A stretch of 64,000 nucleotides of DNA from Priapulus caudatus (taxonomy: Eukaryota; Priapulida; Priapulimorpha; Priapulimorphida; Priapulidae), in the NCBI RefSeq assembly GCF_000485595.1, contig NW_014577330.1, positions 162,368 to 226,367 on the forward strand, written 5' to 3'. The position numbers and the translations under genes were made by a program. The notes under the pieces are model-generated. The model had not been told where the DNA came from and searched no databases. It was given only the letters and a program-made list of their open reading frames with translations. This document shows positions 13,134 to 26,970 of this stretch, in pieces (position 1 is the first letter of the stretch; every line of letters begins with the position of its first letter).

Positions 13134-13222
13134 GAATTTCCGCCATTTGATTTCTAAAAGGCATTTTGGCAAAAGAATCCGAAACATTAGAATTCACACC
13201 ACCACACACGCTTTCAGCATCA
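13134..13222 (-). pseudogene. Inverted damaged copy of RNF126-like exon 1
   Basis: Reverse-complemented, this matches exon 1 at 2604-2687 but is about five bases longer, with indels that destroy the reading frame. The start codon region reads as a variant ATGCTG. It is part of the inverted arm, so it is probably an assembly or sequencing copy rather than a second gene. Confidence 0.75.
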
Positions 13223-16200
13223 TTGATAACGATCGCGCTCTAAACATCATGCGCCACCTATTAGAAAAAATGCTTTTTCACATCCGCGCATACCATTCGT
13301 GAACTGTCCTTCCTCGTCGTCTCCGTGTTTAAACCCACATAATTTCGGTAGTTTTTTTAATTTTAACTAGCAACAAATGACGCCACTTCTCTTTACGGAA
13401 AATCGAATGCTTTGTGTTATTCTCCGATTACCCGATAGATTGCGGAAAACAACCGCCGCAATATCTTAGCCATCAATAATCTGCGTAATATATACTAGGC
13501 TTACCTACATAGCACTCCGTTGAGATTTCGGCCCACAGGAACTATCCTACGCCATCCTGCGTTCTCTCTCCTTCTGCTCAATGCATCCGATCTAGTCTAT
13601 TGCTTGTAAGTCGCTCCGTCACTCACTCTACTAGTGACGTCCTTCCCATAATATTGCCGCTCTGCATCTCCCCTATAGAACCTCCAACTTTGCTATTTTA
13701 CCGCTTCGAGATCTTCTTTCGATTTTGTATCGCTTCTGTTCTAGAAGTCTCAATCTGCTCTTTGGCTAACTCAATCTCCGGCCCACAGAGATCTTCCGAA
13801 AGGATCCGTTTCCCAGCTGCTTCGATGCTTCTTACTCACCCACATCTTAGAGTTAGCACTAGCCTGCAGCTGCTAGAGACTCAGCAACTTCAGAGAGTGG
13901 ATAAACCCAACTATCCGCTACTCGCTACTGTAACTCTGTCTGTGTACTGTAAGTAATTTCGTACTATCCTCATAATCATTTGCCTGACTGAAGCGAGTGC
14001 TGTTCGTGTCCTTCCCTAAGGACGGTTGTGCAGCACGCGAAAGCTCCGGCTGTTTCGCCAGTCCATTCCAGATGGGGCACGACCATCTGTAACAACGCAT
14101 GCTATAATGCGGGGACTTAAGAAAAACCGCCGTCATGAGACTCTTCGAACTTCCATGTATCCTACACCTCTCTCACAGCGTCCTAAATCCCTACCACAAC
14201 TCCCTGGTCTATCAAATCTCTGATGATCATGGTTTTCTCCACACATTCATTATTGTATTATTGTCTTCTGTATCGGTGGAAGTTGACTCGGAGGTTGTAG
14301 TAATGTAACTCGAAAACCAATCCCATAATCGCCCTAAGTAAGGCTCCCTAACTTTAAAGTACTTACTACACTCCCCCGAAACTGAAGCCTCTTTCTCCAT
14401 CCGTCTCACTCCTCTCGCTCGGCACTCCCAACCTCTCAACTCAATTAACTGAGTTCTCCATTTTCGCAATGACTACGCAGATTCACTGCCGGAAAACCAA
14501 GAGTAAGCGAATGTGCTTTTTCATCATCAAGTTGGAAAATTAGAAAATCGTGTGTTGTTGATGGTGTATGATAAATCCCCATCGCCTTCATCCACTTTGC
14601 ACCAACCCCGAACCACCTGTCATAACGCAACCCTCATGTCCACACCCCCTTCCACACCCCACCCCCATCGCCAACCCATTACACTCCTATTGTGATCAGA
14701 ACCAGACTTGCGTTATTAGAACACAAGAGTCTGATCCTACCCCCACCGCGTCTTTTTAGACTGATCCTCTTCTGGCCATCGAAGATGGCATCGCAATTTG
14801 ATAGGAAAACACCGCCACTTGAGCGCGGAACTTACAAATTCGTCTTATCATCCTTAATATTAACCAGCACCCTGTATAACTGACCAACAGTGCTTATAAG
14901 AAAAAAAAATTAATAAAAATCATATCAGCACTCTGATCTTTCTTTATCGAAGCACATTTGTCAAAGCCCCAAAATTCCCCCACTCGATCGACATGCACAA
15001 GCCAATTTCACCAAAAGCTAAACATAATTTCTCGTCTGGCAATACATATCGCCCTATGATAAAAACACAGAAAAAACTAAAATAAGTATATACTAACAAC
15101 ACATTCATACCAAGAGCAATTGTATAATCCTTATATACAATAATAAAAAAAAGTCATCCTGAAACCCACAAAACTACAAATGGTCGCCTATCAAAACCAA
15201 CAGAATGCAATAATATAAAGACACAATAATATTATAAAAAATACCGCAAATTAATATGTAAGTAAATATAGATTTGCACCTATTTAATGATCATACTACA
15301 ACTCTTTATTGGTCAGAGAGCACTACTTCATGGTACATTTATAGAGCATTGTAACTATCATTAGAACTGTTAAATTCCTCGCATCACAGCGTCTCATCAC
15401 TAACAGGAACTTTAACAGCACTTTATTATCTACCAGATGTTCATATATCAACACATCCGGCTGACGCGCTTGATCTCTCTGCGAGATAGCGACATAATGA
15501 CATTACGCACTCCGCTGATACGATGTCAAATCGTACGCGAAATCTACTATAAAATCCTCGAAAACTTTTATAAGCTAAAAGTAAATAGTCAATGAATTTT
15601 AGTCGCATGAACTATTGTGATTCGAAACATCATTGCGTTAAAGGAAAGACCTTCGTATAGTAACTATAATATATACTTCATTACCTCAAACGTAAAGACA
15701 AATTAACCTAGCATACCTAAAGCAATACATATCTGTAGGTAAATAAATGAAGTTGGGATGGAGAAAACAAAATCACTAAATCTACAACACGTGAGAATAC
15801 CCCTGTGACAACAATAGTTACTTAAGGCAAGCTATGCGCCCACACCCCCTATACAAAAAACTCTTTCGGCGCGCTTGCAAGACGCAGTCATCCACTCGCT
15901 TCACTTCATTAATATGAGTGACCTGACAGGCGCTTATTTATCACCCGGCTACCCAAGTAAACACATTCATCAGACTTAATACAAACACAACCGTGAAGCA
16001 ACTTTTCAGGTATCAAATCACAACTCTAAAGGATAATATATAGCAAAATAACAAGACTTCAACCGGATATCAGTCATGCAACTGCTCGGGTAAAATCTCA
16101 CCCCACCTCACTTTTGTTCCCGCTCCCAGTAATCGAGTGCTAGGTACAGAGCCTAATACTTAGGTCAGGGCGATATAATTCCAGAGGATTAAGAAGGTGT

Positions 16201-16499
16201 CACGAGGAACCTGTTGATTAAAAACATCAAATCGTCAAGACGTGGGCCTGGTGCACTGCCGCACTAGGAAACATAGACAATAATCGTACCAACCAGAGAT
16301 AGATAATTCATCCACAGGATATATAACAAGCAACAGTACATTTCCACCCTGGTCATCGCGTCCCAACACGCAAAGCAAACACAAACACTAACGAACGCCC
16401 CACTCTAACTAAGTCGTAAGAGATCAACCACAGGATAACATTCACCACCCTGGTAATCACAACAACCATTACACATATCCATAATAGTGAAAACACAAT

Positions 16500-19400
16500 A
16501 TTTTTATTCTCTCTCTAACATACATATCACATGATTAGATAAAAATAAAGAATAATTGATATCAGGAATCCAAGACTTCAATTATTCATCGTCAGCTCAT
16601 ATCGGAAGTACACGAACATTACTCATTATGGAATAAGTCCTGCGTGTCCATCTCACGTTCTCGCGACCATCATCTAGCGAGAAAATTCACCTCTGCTCGA
16701 AAACACCTCGCGCGCAGCCTAACAAATGTGATCGGCTGTAAACTAAAGTGACTAAATAAACTAAAGATAACTATCAACGAAACACAAACTAATATACTTA
16801 CCCCTACCTGAGCGAAAGAAGTATAAGACTTGGCCCAGAGTAGAAAATCACAAACAGATTTATCTTAATAATTCACATAATTAAAACATAAATCAGTCAG
16901 TATTAAAGAAAAACAACACTATAATAAGAATAAGCAGAATAATATAAACAAACTTCTAAATCCTAAAATTCTACATGACTACCAACAGGTAAATTGAACG
17001 TACATCGATCAATCGATAATCACTACTCACGATTTCATCTGTTTTAACAGTAAGCCTCAAACGAGGACTCATATAATGCGCTAATGAGGTATATCAAAAT
17101 TACATAATTCACTCTTCATAAAGAATAAAAAATCAAATCTCAGCCAGATATAACTCATCAAGCTACTTTTAAAATGCAACCAAATCACTCAACACCAGTT
17201 CGAAAGCCACTTTATTAAACACTCGAGAACACACCGTAAATATATTACACACACAGCAGGTGAAAAAATCACTAGTGCAAAATACCAAAAATCTAATACA
17301 AATTGCACACACGTTACATGCGCACAATTTTTCAATAAAATCAGATAAAACAAATGTACTTGAAATGACGTTTTCACGAAACAAAGATTTAACTAAAACA
17401 CAAACCGAAACCAGCTTACAAAAACAACAGCCACAAAAACACTTACACTAAAGCTGAACTTCACATAAACACCACTACTACACCAACAGAGTAAGATCCG
17501 ACGAAATACCACCGATCCCTCAACAAGCGATTACGAAGTAGTCGGTGTCCGTCGAAAAGAACCAACATAATGATCGCTTACGAAAATTACAACCGATGCA
17601 ACTGGAGATGTCTAACTACTTTAAGCATCGCAAGGTACTCCACAAAGTATATTATACATCATATAACGCAATGCGACGGGATGAGAGCCCTAGAGAGACT
17701 AAACGGAGATCCTAGTTCACGCTGCACATAGAGTGCGGTATGCAAGCTCAAAGACAGGACCATAATACACAACCAAATATTAACGGAGAAAAAGAGAGAA
17801 GATTTTTAATAAAATCCAGATTCAGGTGACTAATGATACTGCGCAAGACGAAGAAATTACTAAATATAATTATATTAAGAAGTGGCAGGGAGCACATTTT
17901 AGGAATCTTAGACAGCGACTATAAATAAGCTCAGAAGAATTTAAGCTCACATTGCGTTTGTCCGTCACGGACGCAACGAAACCATTAATCCCACCCCTCA
18001 CAAGAATGCTCAATAGGAAGAACCAACCACGGCAATTCATCTGTCACGACAACACGAGCATCAAAAACAATGCTAATATCGCAGTAACAAGCTAGTGTTA
18101 AACTTACCACAAAAGTTGAACAAACGAAGCACATACATCAGCAAACAACACACTAGAGCAAAATTTTACGACATACAAAGCGGACGAATGAACCTGTGGT
18201 ACTCCACACAAGAGATCAACATCAGACAAAGAAAGATCGAAAACGCGAGAATAAACATAGAAGAAAAAATATTAAGAGAGCAATTTCCAACACAAGCGTA
18301 GCGAGCAAAAGACGGAGCTCAAATACGAGCAAAGAAGACGACAGAACACAATGGCTGCACTAACAGAAAAGAGAGAAATACAGATTATAATACAGAGAGA
18401 GACAGAGAGCGAAACATAAAAACGTACACCAACAACAACAGACAGAAGATCAGACTGAAAGGCGATCAACGCTAATACGAGTCCAACGAATCGAAATAGC
18501 AGTACGTATCTCGAAGAGACAAGAAAAAGTGAGACACGGAGGGTCGAGCAAAGAGAGCACCGACAGAAAGACACAGCGCGGAAAGGGAATAAGAGAGCGC
18601 CACAAAGAGGGCGACGGAGAGAGGAGCCAGGAGACGAAACGAAACGAGACAGTATTTTTACTATCACAAAACACAGTTCTTAACACAAACAGAAAGCAAG
18701 GACTTGACGCACGAGGAGCACCAAGGATTCCTACATAAAAAGATTCACTACGATGACCAAAGACAAAAATGGAGCGCTAAGAATGGAACACAGTAAAAGA
18801 GCCGTCAAGTAACAGAGTCTCGTACAGACGTAATCCTCAAATTCTGAAAATCCGTCTAAATTCGCAGAAGAAAAAAAATTTATGATGAATAATTAACGAA
18901 AAACTTATATACATTTGAGAAAAGGGTTGTGCAATAATAATTTCACTTAAGTTAATTAAGTCCTTGTAAGTTGTAAATCGCATAACGAGTGCTGTGTAGG
19001 ACCTTAGAGCGACTTTATAGTGTAAATAGACACGTGACTCTCTTGATATCATATGACCTGCACGACACGAGATTGCGTTAGATTGGCTGAGACCGACTAG
19101 ATACGATTTGGTTGCCCGGACCGCCGCATAGCAAATAGAACGGGAATTTCTATTCTGACGCATCGGCAGTCGGTGCCCGAATTTTCGATCGTAAGAGAAC
19201 TCAGTGTCGATTTGGGTTGCCGATGTCATTTTATCGGATCATGGACCGGTTTTTGACATACGATATTCAATCTTAGTCGGCGCGACTAGGTCGTAAGGCC
19301 GACCTAAAAGCGGGGCCACTTAGACTCATAAAGTTTGAATAGTTCTTGAACGTAAATCCAGGAACAAGTAGTAGAATTCGCGCAAAACATAATAGATAAT

Positions 19401-20900
19401 GTAAGTATGCAGCTTGTTTTAGACAGAACTAACGAGTATGATCTACTAACGACAGAGGAGAGACAACGGACGAGAAGATAAAAAGAGAAAATCGAAGAAG
19501 AACTAGAGATAAAGATATAAGGGAAGAAAGAGGAAATATTGAAAAAAAAACAGTATAGCCTAAAGGTAGGCGACTCGATCAAGTATAAATACCAGTAAAG
19601 AAAGTTAATGTGAATAAAAGGTACACACGTTATGTGTCAATAGATAAAATTGGCCGAGACAGATGGAAATATTGAGAAAGAGATACTAACACGGCCGCGC
19701 AACCATCGCGAAATATCTATGATATAACATCCAAATTTACTTCGATAAATTTATCTATTTAAAAAGCCTAACAGTTGCCATGAAATTCTCTAGACCTAAC
19801 AGTATTGTCAAATGAGACCACCGAATGAATACGTAGCCCACCAACCATCACTTCTATTCGCGCACCCACAATAAAACTAAACGAAAGAACAATGCCAATA
19901 ACACCAACACAGCATTCTCATCACACGTAATACAACCCCTTCCGGAATGGTGTGTCAATCTTAAATTGTGTCATATATCACAATGTTGAAGTTGTTTCAA
20001 TAAGAGGTCATACACTGCAATAGATATGATTATGCGGTGAGTGCCTCTGTGGTCGTTAGGCCCGCCTTATGTGTTATGCTTGCGCACTATTCGTGTCTGG
20101 TTGTCAATGGTTGGTTTGTACACTGTGCGCTGTTATTGTATATGTTAGTAGTAGTATATATGAATGAACTCGTGTCATGGTTAGGCAGGTAGCTATCTCG
20201 TCTGTGTGCACCTCAGCGCTGACACGCAATCCATCGTCCATACACACAACTGAACCTCATCTTAACACCATAACAGACAGTGAAATCCACAGACAAAAAT
20301 CCTATGAATGATCTGTACACTAACTTAAATATGTCGAGCGCATCTATGACCACCTTCACTCGAACAGAGTATACACAGACACAAACTACCTATGATAAAC
20401 TTGGTACTCAGATATGCACCACGTACACCAACACAATCATTCGCACATCTGATACCATCTCCTAATCTCACCTTATCATCTCAGCTCCTTAAACGTACAT
20501 GCCCAGCACTTGGTCTAAAATTCTATTGAATCTCATTCGTAGTATAAGAGCAGCACACTGCAAAAACGTCAACTTCGGATGTGCTGGTGACTTAGACACT
20601 AGAGACACTTATAAGTAAGAGTGTGCATTTGTACCTAGGTTAGCAGTCCAAGCCTCCAAATTAAGTACGGAGGTGTATGGCTATCTTACAGTAGTCTAGC
20701 CAGCGGCTGAAGTTCAAACATCCGTCTTATTACACTACAGTAGTGTCCCTGGCGGCTAATGTACTAGATAGTCTTAAGTGCTCATTGTAATCCGAGCATG
20801 CATGTTCCATGATGCCGCAAGTTGTGAACCATACTCTAGTTTCGCACCAACATCCTCAAAGCTCTTTTACACACCTGCGTATCCTAAAGCCACGACAAAA
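16500..20900. other. Low-quality, gene-free stretch
   Basis: No open frame resembles a known protein, no splice-bounded exon was found, and no clear copy of another part of the window was recognised. The DNA is A-rich on this strand and irregular, with a GA-rich patch near 18300-18640. It continues directly from the decaying end of the inverted arm and precedes the scaffold gap, so it is probably uncorrected read sequence from a region outside the window. Confidence 0.5.
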
Positions 20901-21151
20901 GCTGACTATTGGATCATAATACTATTCATTTTACACTAAGGCGAGACGCGGCTCAGGGGCGCCCAAAGTATACGTTCATCTCAACAACCAGCTGTATTAG
21001 CCTGACAAAAAAAAAGACATACGAAAATCCTTCATGCATTTCAGCTTTGCACTTGCCTATCATTCCCCCCCCTACCCATTGCACCCACATTGTCTAACCT
21101 AGGATGGCTCACGCGCGCCAGAGTCACACGGTGCACACTTCATATAACCCA

Positions 21152-21176
21152 NNNNNNNNNNNNNNNNNNNNNNNNN
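21152..21176. other. Assembly gap of 25 N
   Basis: There are twenty-five undetermined bases. Sequence to the right starts as the inverted copy of about 43740, and sequence to the left has no confident match, so the gap marks a scaffold join. Confidence 0.99.
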
Positions 21177-23719
21177 GGAGAATCTAACAACGCTGCAGGT
21201 TTAGCTAAAACGTTGCATGTGCGACTCACTCACGGCTCGCGTTTCAGCTACTACAGCATGTACGGCACGTAGCTAGACGTTGGTACAACAACGAATTCGA
21301 CCAGCATAAAACCAACTACGTGGTGTCTCGATTTGTGGACACTGAAGGACATTCACAAACAATGCAATTAAATGGAAGATTCCATGCAATAAATTTACAG
21401 ATAATCTAATGAAAATTTGGATGAGTACATATACATATTATCACGATATTGATTCCATTCCAGTTCTTAATATCTTTAATGGCTAAGGAAGATCTTGTAT
21501 TACGTCATCACGTGTAGGAAAGAGAACCTTGTGAAGTAGTAACTTGAAACATAGTGTACCTCGGGTAATTTCTCACACCAACTAATCAACTCGTTGCCGT
21601 ATACGTGGTACACATAAGATCATTTTACAAAGACAACCAGAATGCCGAATAACAATCCTAGGTTGTTCCCGATGAAGCAAACTCCCAGCCCTAAGCTGTT
21701 TTTTAACAACATTAAACATGTGTCTTTTCTGTTCACATACAGCAGAACGAGTTAGTGGATTTTTTTTTTTAAACATTTACGGCAAAGAAGCCCACAGTAA
21801 CAAAAGAAGCCACTCTCATCGAAAAAACAGTGACGGTACCTCCGCGGTCAAGGTTGTGAATATCAGATTTGCCACATCCAGCCTCTATATAGGGGCAGCC
21901 CACACCGACACGTAAGTAAAGTAATCTGCCTAGAATGAGCTTCCACATATATCTTTATGAGAGAAATGTACACGAGTTGTCTGAGCCCCGCTGTAGCACA
22001 CCTCGCTTCGCGAACCGCTGTGCGATCCTGCAAGCTCTTGATACTAAAACATCGCTGACCTTCGTAGTTCAACACAAAAATATCTGCAGGCTCGCCCTAT
22101 AGATACCTGTGCCAGCTATCGTCCCACTGTGGCAGTGCAAATTATAATCTGGGAACGGTTTGAGTCAGGTCAGCACTCGTCGTCAGGCTCCGTCACCGAG
22201 ACGCGGGCCTTAACGACAACAATGAACCCTGAGTTGCTCCCTACGACTAGAAAAACAACTGATAAATGTTTAGATTAATTACTGTCTGCAAACAACGATA
22301 AAATATGCTAAAAAACAAATCTGGAACCGACTTACACACGCATTCTTGTTGATGCTCGCGCCAATCCCCATGCCACGGAGAGTTGACTGCACAAATAGTC
22401 AGTGCGAGATATATATTCCATGAAGATAAAATAAAAAATTCCCCCCCCCCAAAAAAAAAATTCGCCCAAATTCTCGACCATTGACAGCATGTCCAAGAAC
22501 TTTCGCCAGACAGCTTTCCTAACATTAACCCCTGAGACTTTACCGACCCTTCCTGGCAACCCTAAGCGTTACCGGTCGATGCATGAAGAGGCGGCCACGT
22601 TGCTGCTTCGTCGTCCCTGCGTTCTTGCTGGCTGGCCCCGTCAAACAAATATCAATGCTCCATCGTGCCATTAGCGCTGGGCATCGGGCAGCCCACCACG
22701 CCAAGGATTGCACAGCCGTCCATCCTGCAACATGGCCAATCGTTTTCGCGCGGCTGGACAAAACGTGACGGAGAGTATGCACGCCACCCTCGTATAACCA
22801 GTGGACACAGGGACGGCGAAGAGAATGCAACGAGTGTCCAATGACACTTTAGCCCTCACCAACAAAAAAAGCGACAAAAAGCTCAGCAAAGAAGTCAGTT
22901 TTAACTTGAGGCAACCCATCGACGGGACATTATAGAAACGAAGAGTATATATGAGAACCTCCCATTATATACGCTTGATAATTACTGCGTCCATTTTGTA
23001 TGTGAAAATAATTATGTATTTTGAGATGTGAAGTCGTGAGGATCGTTGGCGAAGTGATGGCCTTACACCTAAATGATTGCCACTTAACGTTTTCTATAAT
23101 ATTCAGATTTAGGCACTGCCTAAAGCGGAGCTCCCGATGTTTGTAACGTGTAAGATTGCAGAGGATACGCTTATTCCACAGTTAGCTCGCTATATAGCAC
23201 GTGACAATGGGTTTCCCTGCCCCATAACACAACTTTTGTTCAAAGAGTTAATTGCGTTTGCATGGAAAGTGTTTACTTCGTCATGAGTTTTTCTAGGCGT
23301 AGCACCACGGTTGCCGATCGGTTATATATCGCAATAATAATTGACTAAACAAAAATGAATCACAATTTGCTGATTGGTAGATAGCGCTAATACCCGCTGG
23401 TCTGATGTTTCTTAGCGATGGCGTTTGAAATAAATAGGTTATGCTGCGTTCCGACATGTTTTCCTGTGGTAAAACTTTACTCGAATATACGACTTTTATC
23501 GGCAGCCGGTCGCAGACGAAAAATTATACCCATTTTTTGATTAAAAGATATTGGCTCAACTGAGAATCTTTGTACAAAACGCAACCAGACGCAGTGTGGA
23601 CACCACAGACTTATCTGCGTGTTTATATAATATGCCTATATAATGACCAAAACCTACCCTAATTTGCATTAATTTTTTTAAAATATCCAAAAACCCATGT
23701 TAAGACGTTTTGTTGGTAA

Positions 23720-24360
23720 CACACCATGAAAGGCAATGCTGAACACACATAGCAAGGACAATGTACACCACACATAAACCGAAGACAATGATAACACACA
23801 TGGAAAAGACACTGACAACACACATTGGCAGACAATGCTAACACACATGCCGTAGGACAATATGACACACATGAAACCGAAGACAATGTAAACACCACAT
23901 GCGAAGGACAATGTAACACACATGCTCGTAGACAATATGACACACATGGAATACCAATAACAGCCACACATAGCAGACAATGTAACACACATGAAACCGA
24001 AGCGGAACAACTGTTAACACACATGGAAGATCATGACAACTACACATAGACCAGACAATGTGACACACATGGTTAGACAATATGACACACATAAAACGCA
24101 AGACAATGTAACACACTATGCGTAGACAAATGTTAACACACACGAGGATGACAATGTAACACACATGTCGTAGACAATGTAACACAGCATGGCTAGACAA
24201 TAGCTAACACACATGGTAGACAAAAGGTAACACACAATGGTAGACAATGTAACACACACGAGGCTGACAATGTAACACACATGGAGACCAAGGGTAACAC
24301 ACATCGGTAGACAATGTAACACACAACGCAGGCTGCACAATGTACACACATGCGAAGCAC
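23720..24360 (-). repeat. Inverted copy of the 21-bp minisatellite
   Basis: This is an irregular array of GACAATGTAACACACATGG-type units, the reverse complement of 40800-41430 with many unit-length errors. The overlapping frames rich in C, V, H and Y are by-products of the repeat. Confidence 0.85.
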
Positions 24361-24692
24361 TATATGCACACGATGGTGGAGAACAAACAGTTGCAAGGCA
24401 ACAAAACAACATACATTGCACGCACTTAGCCCCCAAAGCTGGCCGTCAACTTCACTCCGCATTCGAAGAATGCGAAACTACCATCAAGGCACACTCGATC
24501 ATGCTACGTTTCCATCGACACACGGGGGACAGCCGGACACAAACGACACACACGCGAGTCAATTTACGGGAGGTTCGACCGGAACCGTCAAATTCGTTTG
24601 ACTGCGCTGGGCGCGCCGCTGAATTTCAAAGGGCCTCCGTGCGAACACAAGGAGGGCAACTGCGCCACTCGGTCGCGACCTCCTGCACCCAC

Positions 24693-24800
24693 CTGTAGAT
24701 GATGCAGCTGCAGCTAGCCCACTCGCCAGTCTTGTCTCTTGCGATTGCTGTCCTCCTGCCGGCGACAGACTCAGCCTGCCAGACTCGGGCACGTGCCATG
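24693..24800 (-). pseudogene. Inverted damaged copy of RNF126-like exon 8
   Basis: The reverse complement matches 40420-40522 with five extra bases, so the CPIC half of the RING and the following serine-rich tail are out of frame. The splice-site dinucleotides are preserved at both ends. Confidence 0.8.
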
Positions 24801-24959
24801 CTGAAACCACACAGGCAGCAGTACGATGGCATGACATCCAGATCACCACCACGACCACGCACGCTCGTCACCATGACCACCACATTCCCGACACGACACC
24901 TCGCACGATGAAAAACCGTGATTTATTTTCAACTTTCATTTCTTAAACAGGACACCTGA

Positions 24960-26290
24960 TCGCCAGCCATGCCCTGTGAGCACAGGCACCTTGGAAACGT
25001 CAATAAAAAAAAGGTAAATAAAACAACGAAATGTATTTACTACCAAAGTCTTAATGTTCTCTCTACTCGTATTTCGCTCATTATTGCCGCTTAATTACCC
25101 GTAAATGCCGGGTGGGTGAAATGCTCATCTGGCCACACACACAAGTACACCGCCACGCACGCCCTGTGCCACAAACAACCATGAATAAGAGAGCAGCGCT
25201 AGGAAAGCTGATCGCCAAAAATTCGCTCGACGCTTGCTATCTTCATCTTCACATTTTCACAGCCCCAAATACCACCAACAACAGCTTTCGATCTTGGTAT
25301 CTATGTGTAGCCTAAATGTTCACTTTTCGGAATTATTAAGCCTCTGTCCTTTGTTCTTACCTACTCCCGCCATGAGCAAGGGCCGTACGCCAGCAGTCGC
25401 GGGCCAGCAGGGCGCATGTTTTGCCCCCTAGAGATTTTCAGAGCTATGCTTTTTAATGGACAAATAGGGCCAATAGCAGGGCGTGGGAGTACCTTTAGCC
25501 CCCCCCGCGCTACAGACAAATTATCCTGCTGTATTTGCCCCCTACAGAAATTTCCTGGGCGTACCGGCACCTTTGCGCCAGCAGACTATCTCATGAAATC
25601 CTGCAGGAATATGATTCTGCTCAGTGGAAAATGTAAGAGACGAGATGTCTGGTTTCTACACGAGTAATGCGCGGCGCATTGCATGCCGGTATGAGCTGCT
25701 GCTGCCTCGAGCCTTCCGACTTTCGAGGCCCGCCAAGCCAAGCATAATGCGTGCAGGTATGACGCACACAACATGACTACAGTGATTGCGTCAAAATATC
25801 GAGTAGCGCGTTATGGAATTTTCTCGCGATGATACGTCTCTTTACATTTTTCACGGAGAGAACATCTTCCTGCAGGCAATTTCACGAGACTATTTTCTGG
25901 CGGGGGGAGATAAGAACGCAACGCAGTTATAATTCAAACAACGTGAACATCTTCAGCTACACATAGATACCAAGATGAAAGCTCGGTGTTTGGTGGTATT
26001 TGGGCTGTGAAGGTGTGAAATGAAGCAAAGCGCTCCGACAGCGAATTTTGCCGATCTACGCTTTCCTACCCTGCTCTCTTATCATTGTTGGTTGTGCACA
26101 GGGCGTGCGTGCGGTGTACTTGGTGTGTTGGCAGATGAGCATTTTTGACCAGCCACTTACAGGTAATTAGCAGCCGAGGTAATAGGCGAAACTTAGACTA
26201 CGAGAAAACATTTAAGACTTTGGCTAGTTAAATCCATTTCGTGTTTATTTAGCCTTTTTTTTTATTGCAGATGTTCCAAGTGCTAGTGGC
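24960..26290 (-). mobile_element. Inverted copy of the long fold-back element
   Basis: It has the same long terminal inverted repeats as the element at 39239-40253. The middle is longer here: about 25375-25600 is a GC-rich stretch absent from the forward copy. Because both terminal repeats are present, this region matches both halves of the forward element. Confidence 0.7.
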
Positions 26291-26843
26291 CCGTGGATGG
26301 CTCATCACTATGGACAACACATCCTGACAAACAGCGCCTCCCATAATGAAACATTTCTAACAGAGCGGGTACCCATTAAATAACGAGGTACATGACAGAA
26401 TGAGGATGCCGGGTCGTTTCGCAACAGAGATTGTTGCCAGTGTAGTGGTTGTTTAATGCAGAAAAATGTCAATTTTATTCACGGCCAAAAAGGAATAATA
26501 ATAGAAAACTACCATTGACCCTTACTGCATTCTTTGAATATTAAACCCAACGCTGATTGGCCTAATAAACTATTCATTCGCTATCAAGCATGTATCACGC
26601 CTACGGTATAATGCCAAGAGATCTTTCACTGATACCAATGCGCCCACACTCGGTGTAGCACTTCACCATTAGAGTTCTAACAACTTAACTCACTGAACAT
26701 TAACCACGTGCGCCACCGCCACCCAATACCGCTTACCCGGGATACCGCTACCGGCGATTTACGGCGCTACCCGCTACTGAGAACTGGGCTATTTGAGAAC
26801 CACTACTGCGGAACCAGGGGCAAACGCAAACAAACGAGCTTAC

Positions 26844-26970
26844 ACGTTTCAAGCCAGCGGCACGATACAGTCCGAATGAAAGTGCATGATCACAGGCGCA
26901 ACTGCTCGTCACTTCTTTCTGCAGCACAAAACTCCTCCATGCAGACGGAGCACTCGCTAGCGTCTCGCGC
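26844..26970 (-). pseudogene. Inverted damaged copy of RNF126-like exon 7
   Basis: The reverse complement matches 38624-38739 but is 11 bases longer. The RING-H2 half-domain is recognisable only in pieces, because insertions shift the frame several times. Confidence 0.8.

Larger units (their letters stand above)
10389..16500 (-). repeat. Inverted, error-rich copy of arm A
   Basis: This runs as the reverse complement of roughly 5205 down to about 500. Landmarks are 10390-10800 (matches 4810-5200), 11190-11740 (dispersed repeat), 11822-12960 (nested Mutator-like pair), 13134-13222 (RNF exon 1) and 16320-16365 (matches 518-560). Quality falls towards the right end. Open frames here are shadows of damaged repeats and no independent gene is supported. 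The right boundary is approximate. Confidence 0.8.

Noticed and set aside
18270-18740. GA-rich region with frames on both strands
   Set aside because: It is low-complexity sequence within a poor-quality stretch, without domain or splice evidence.
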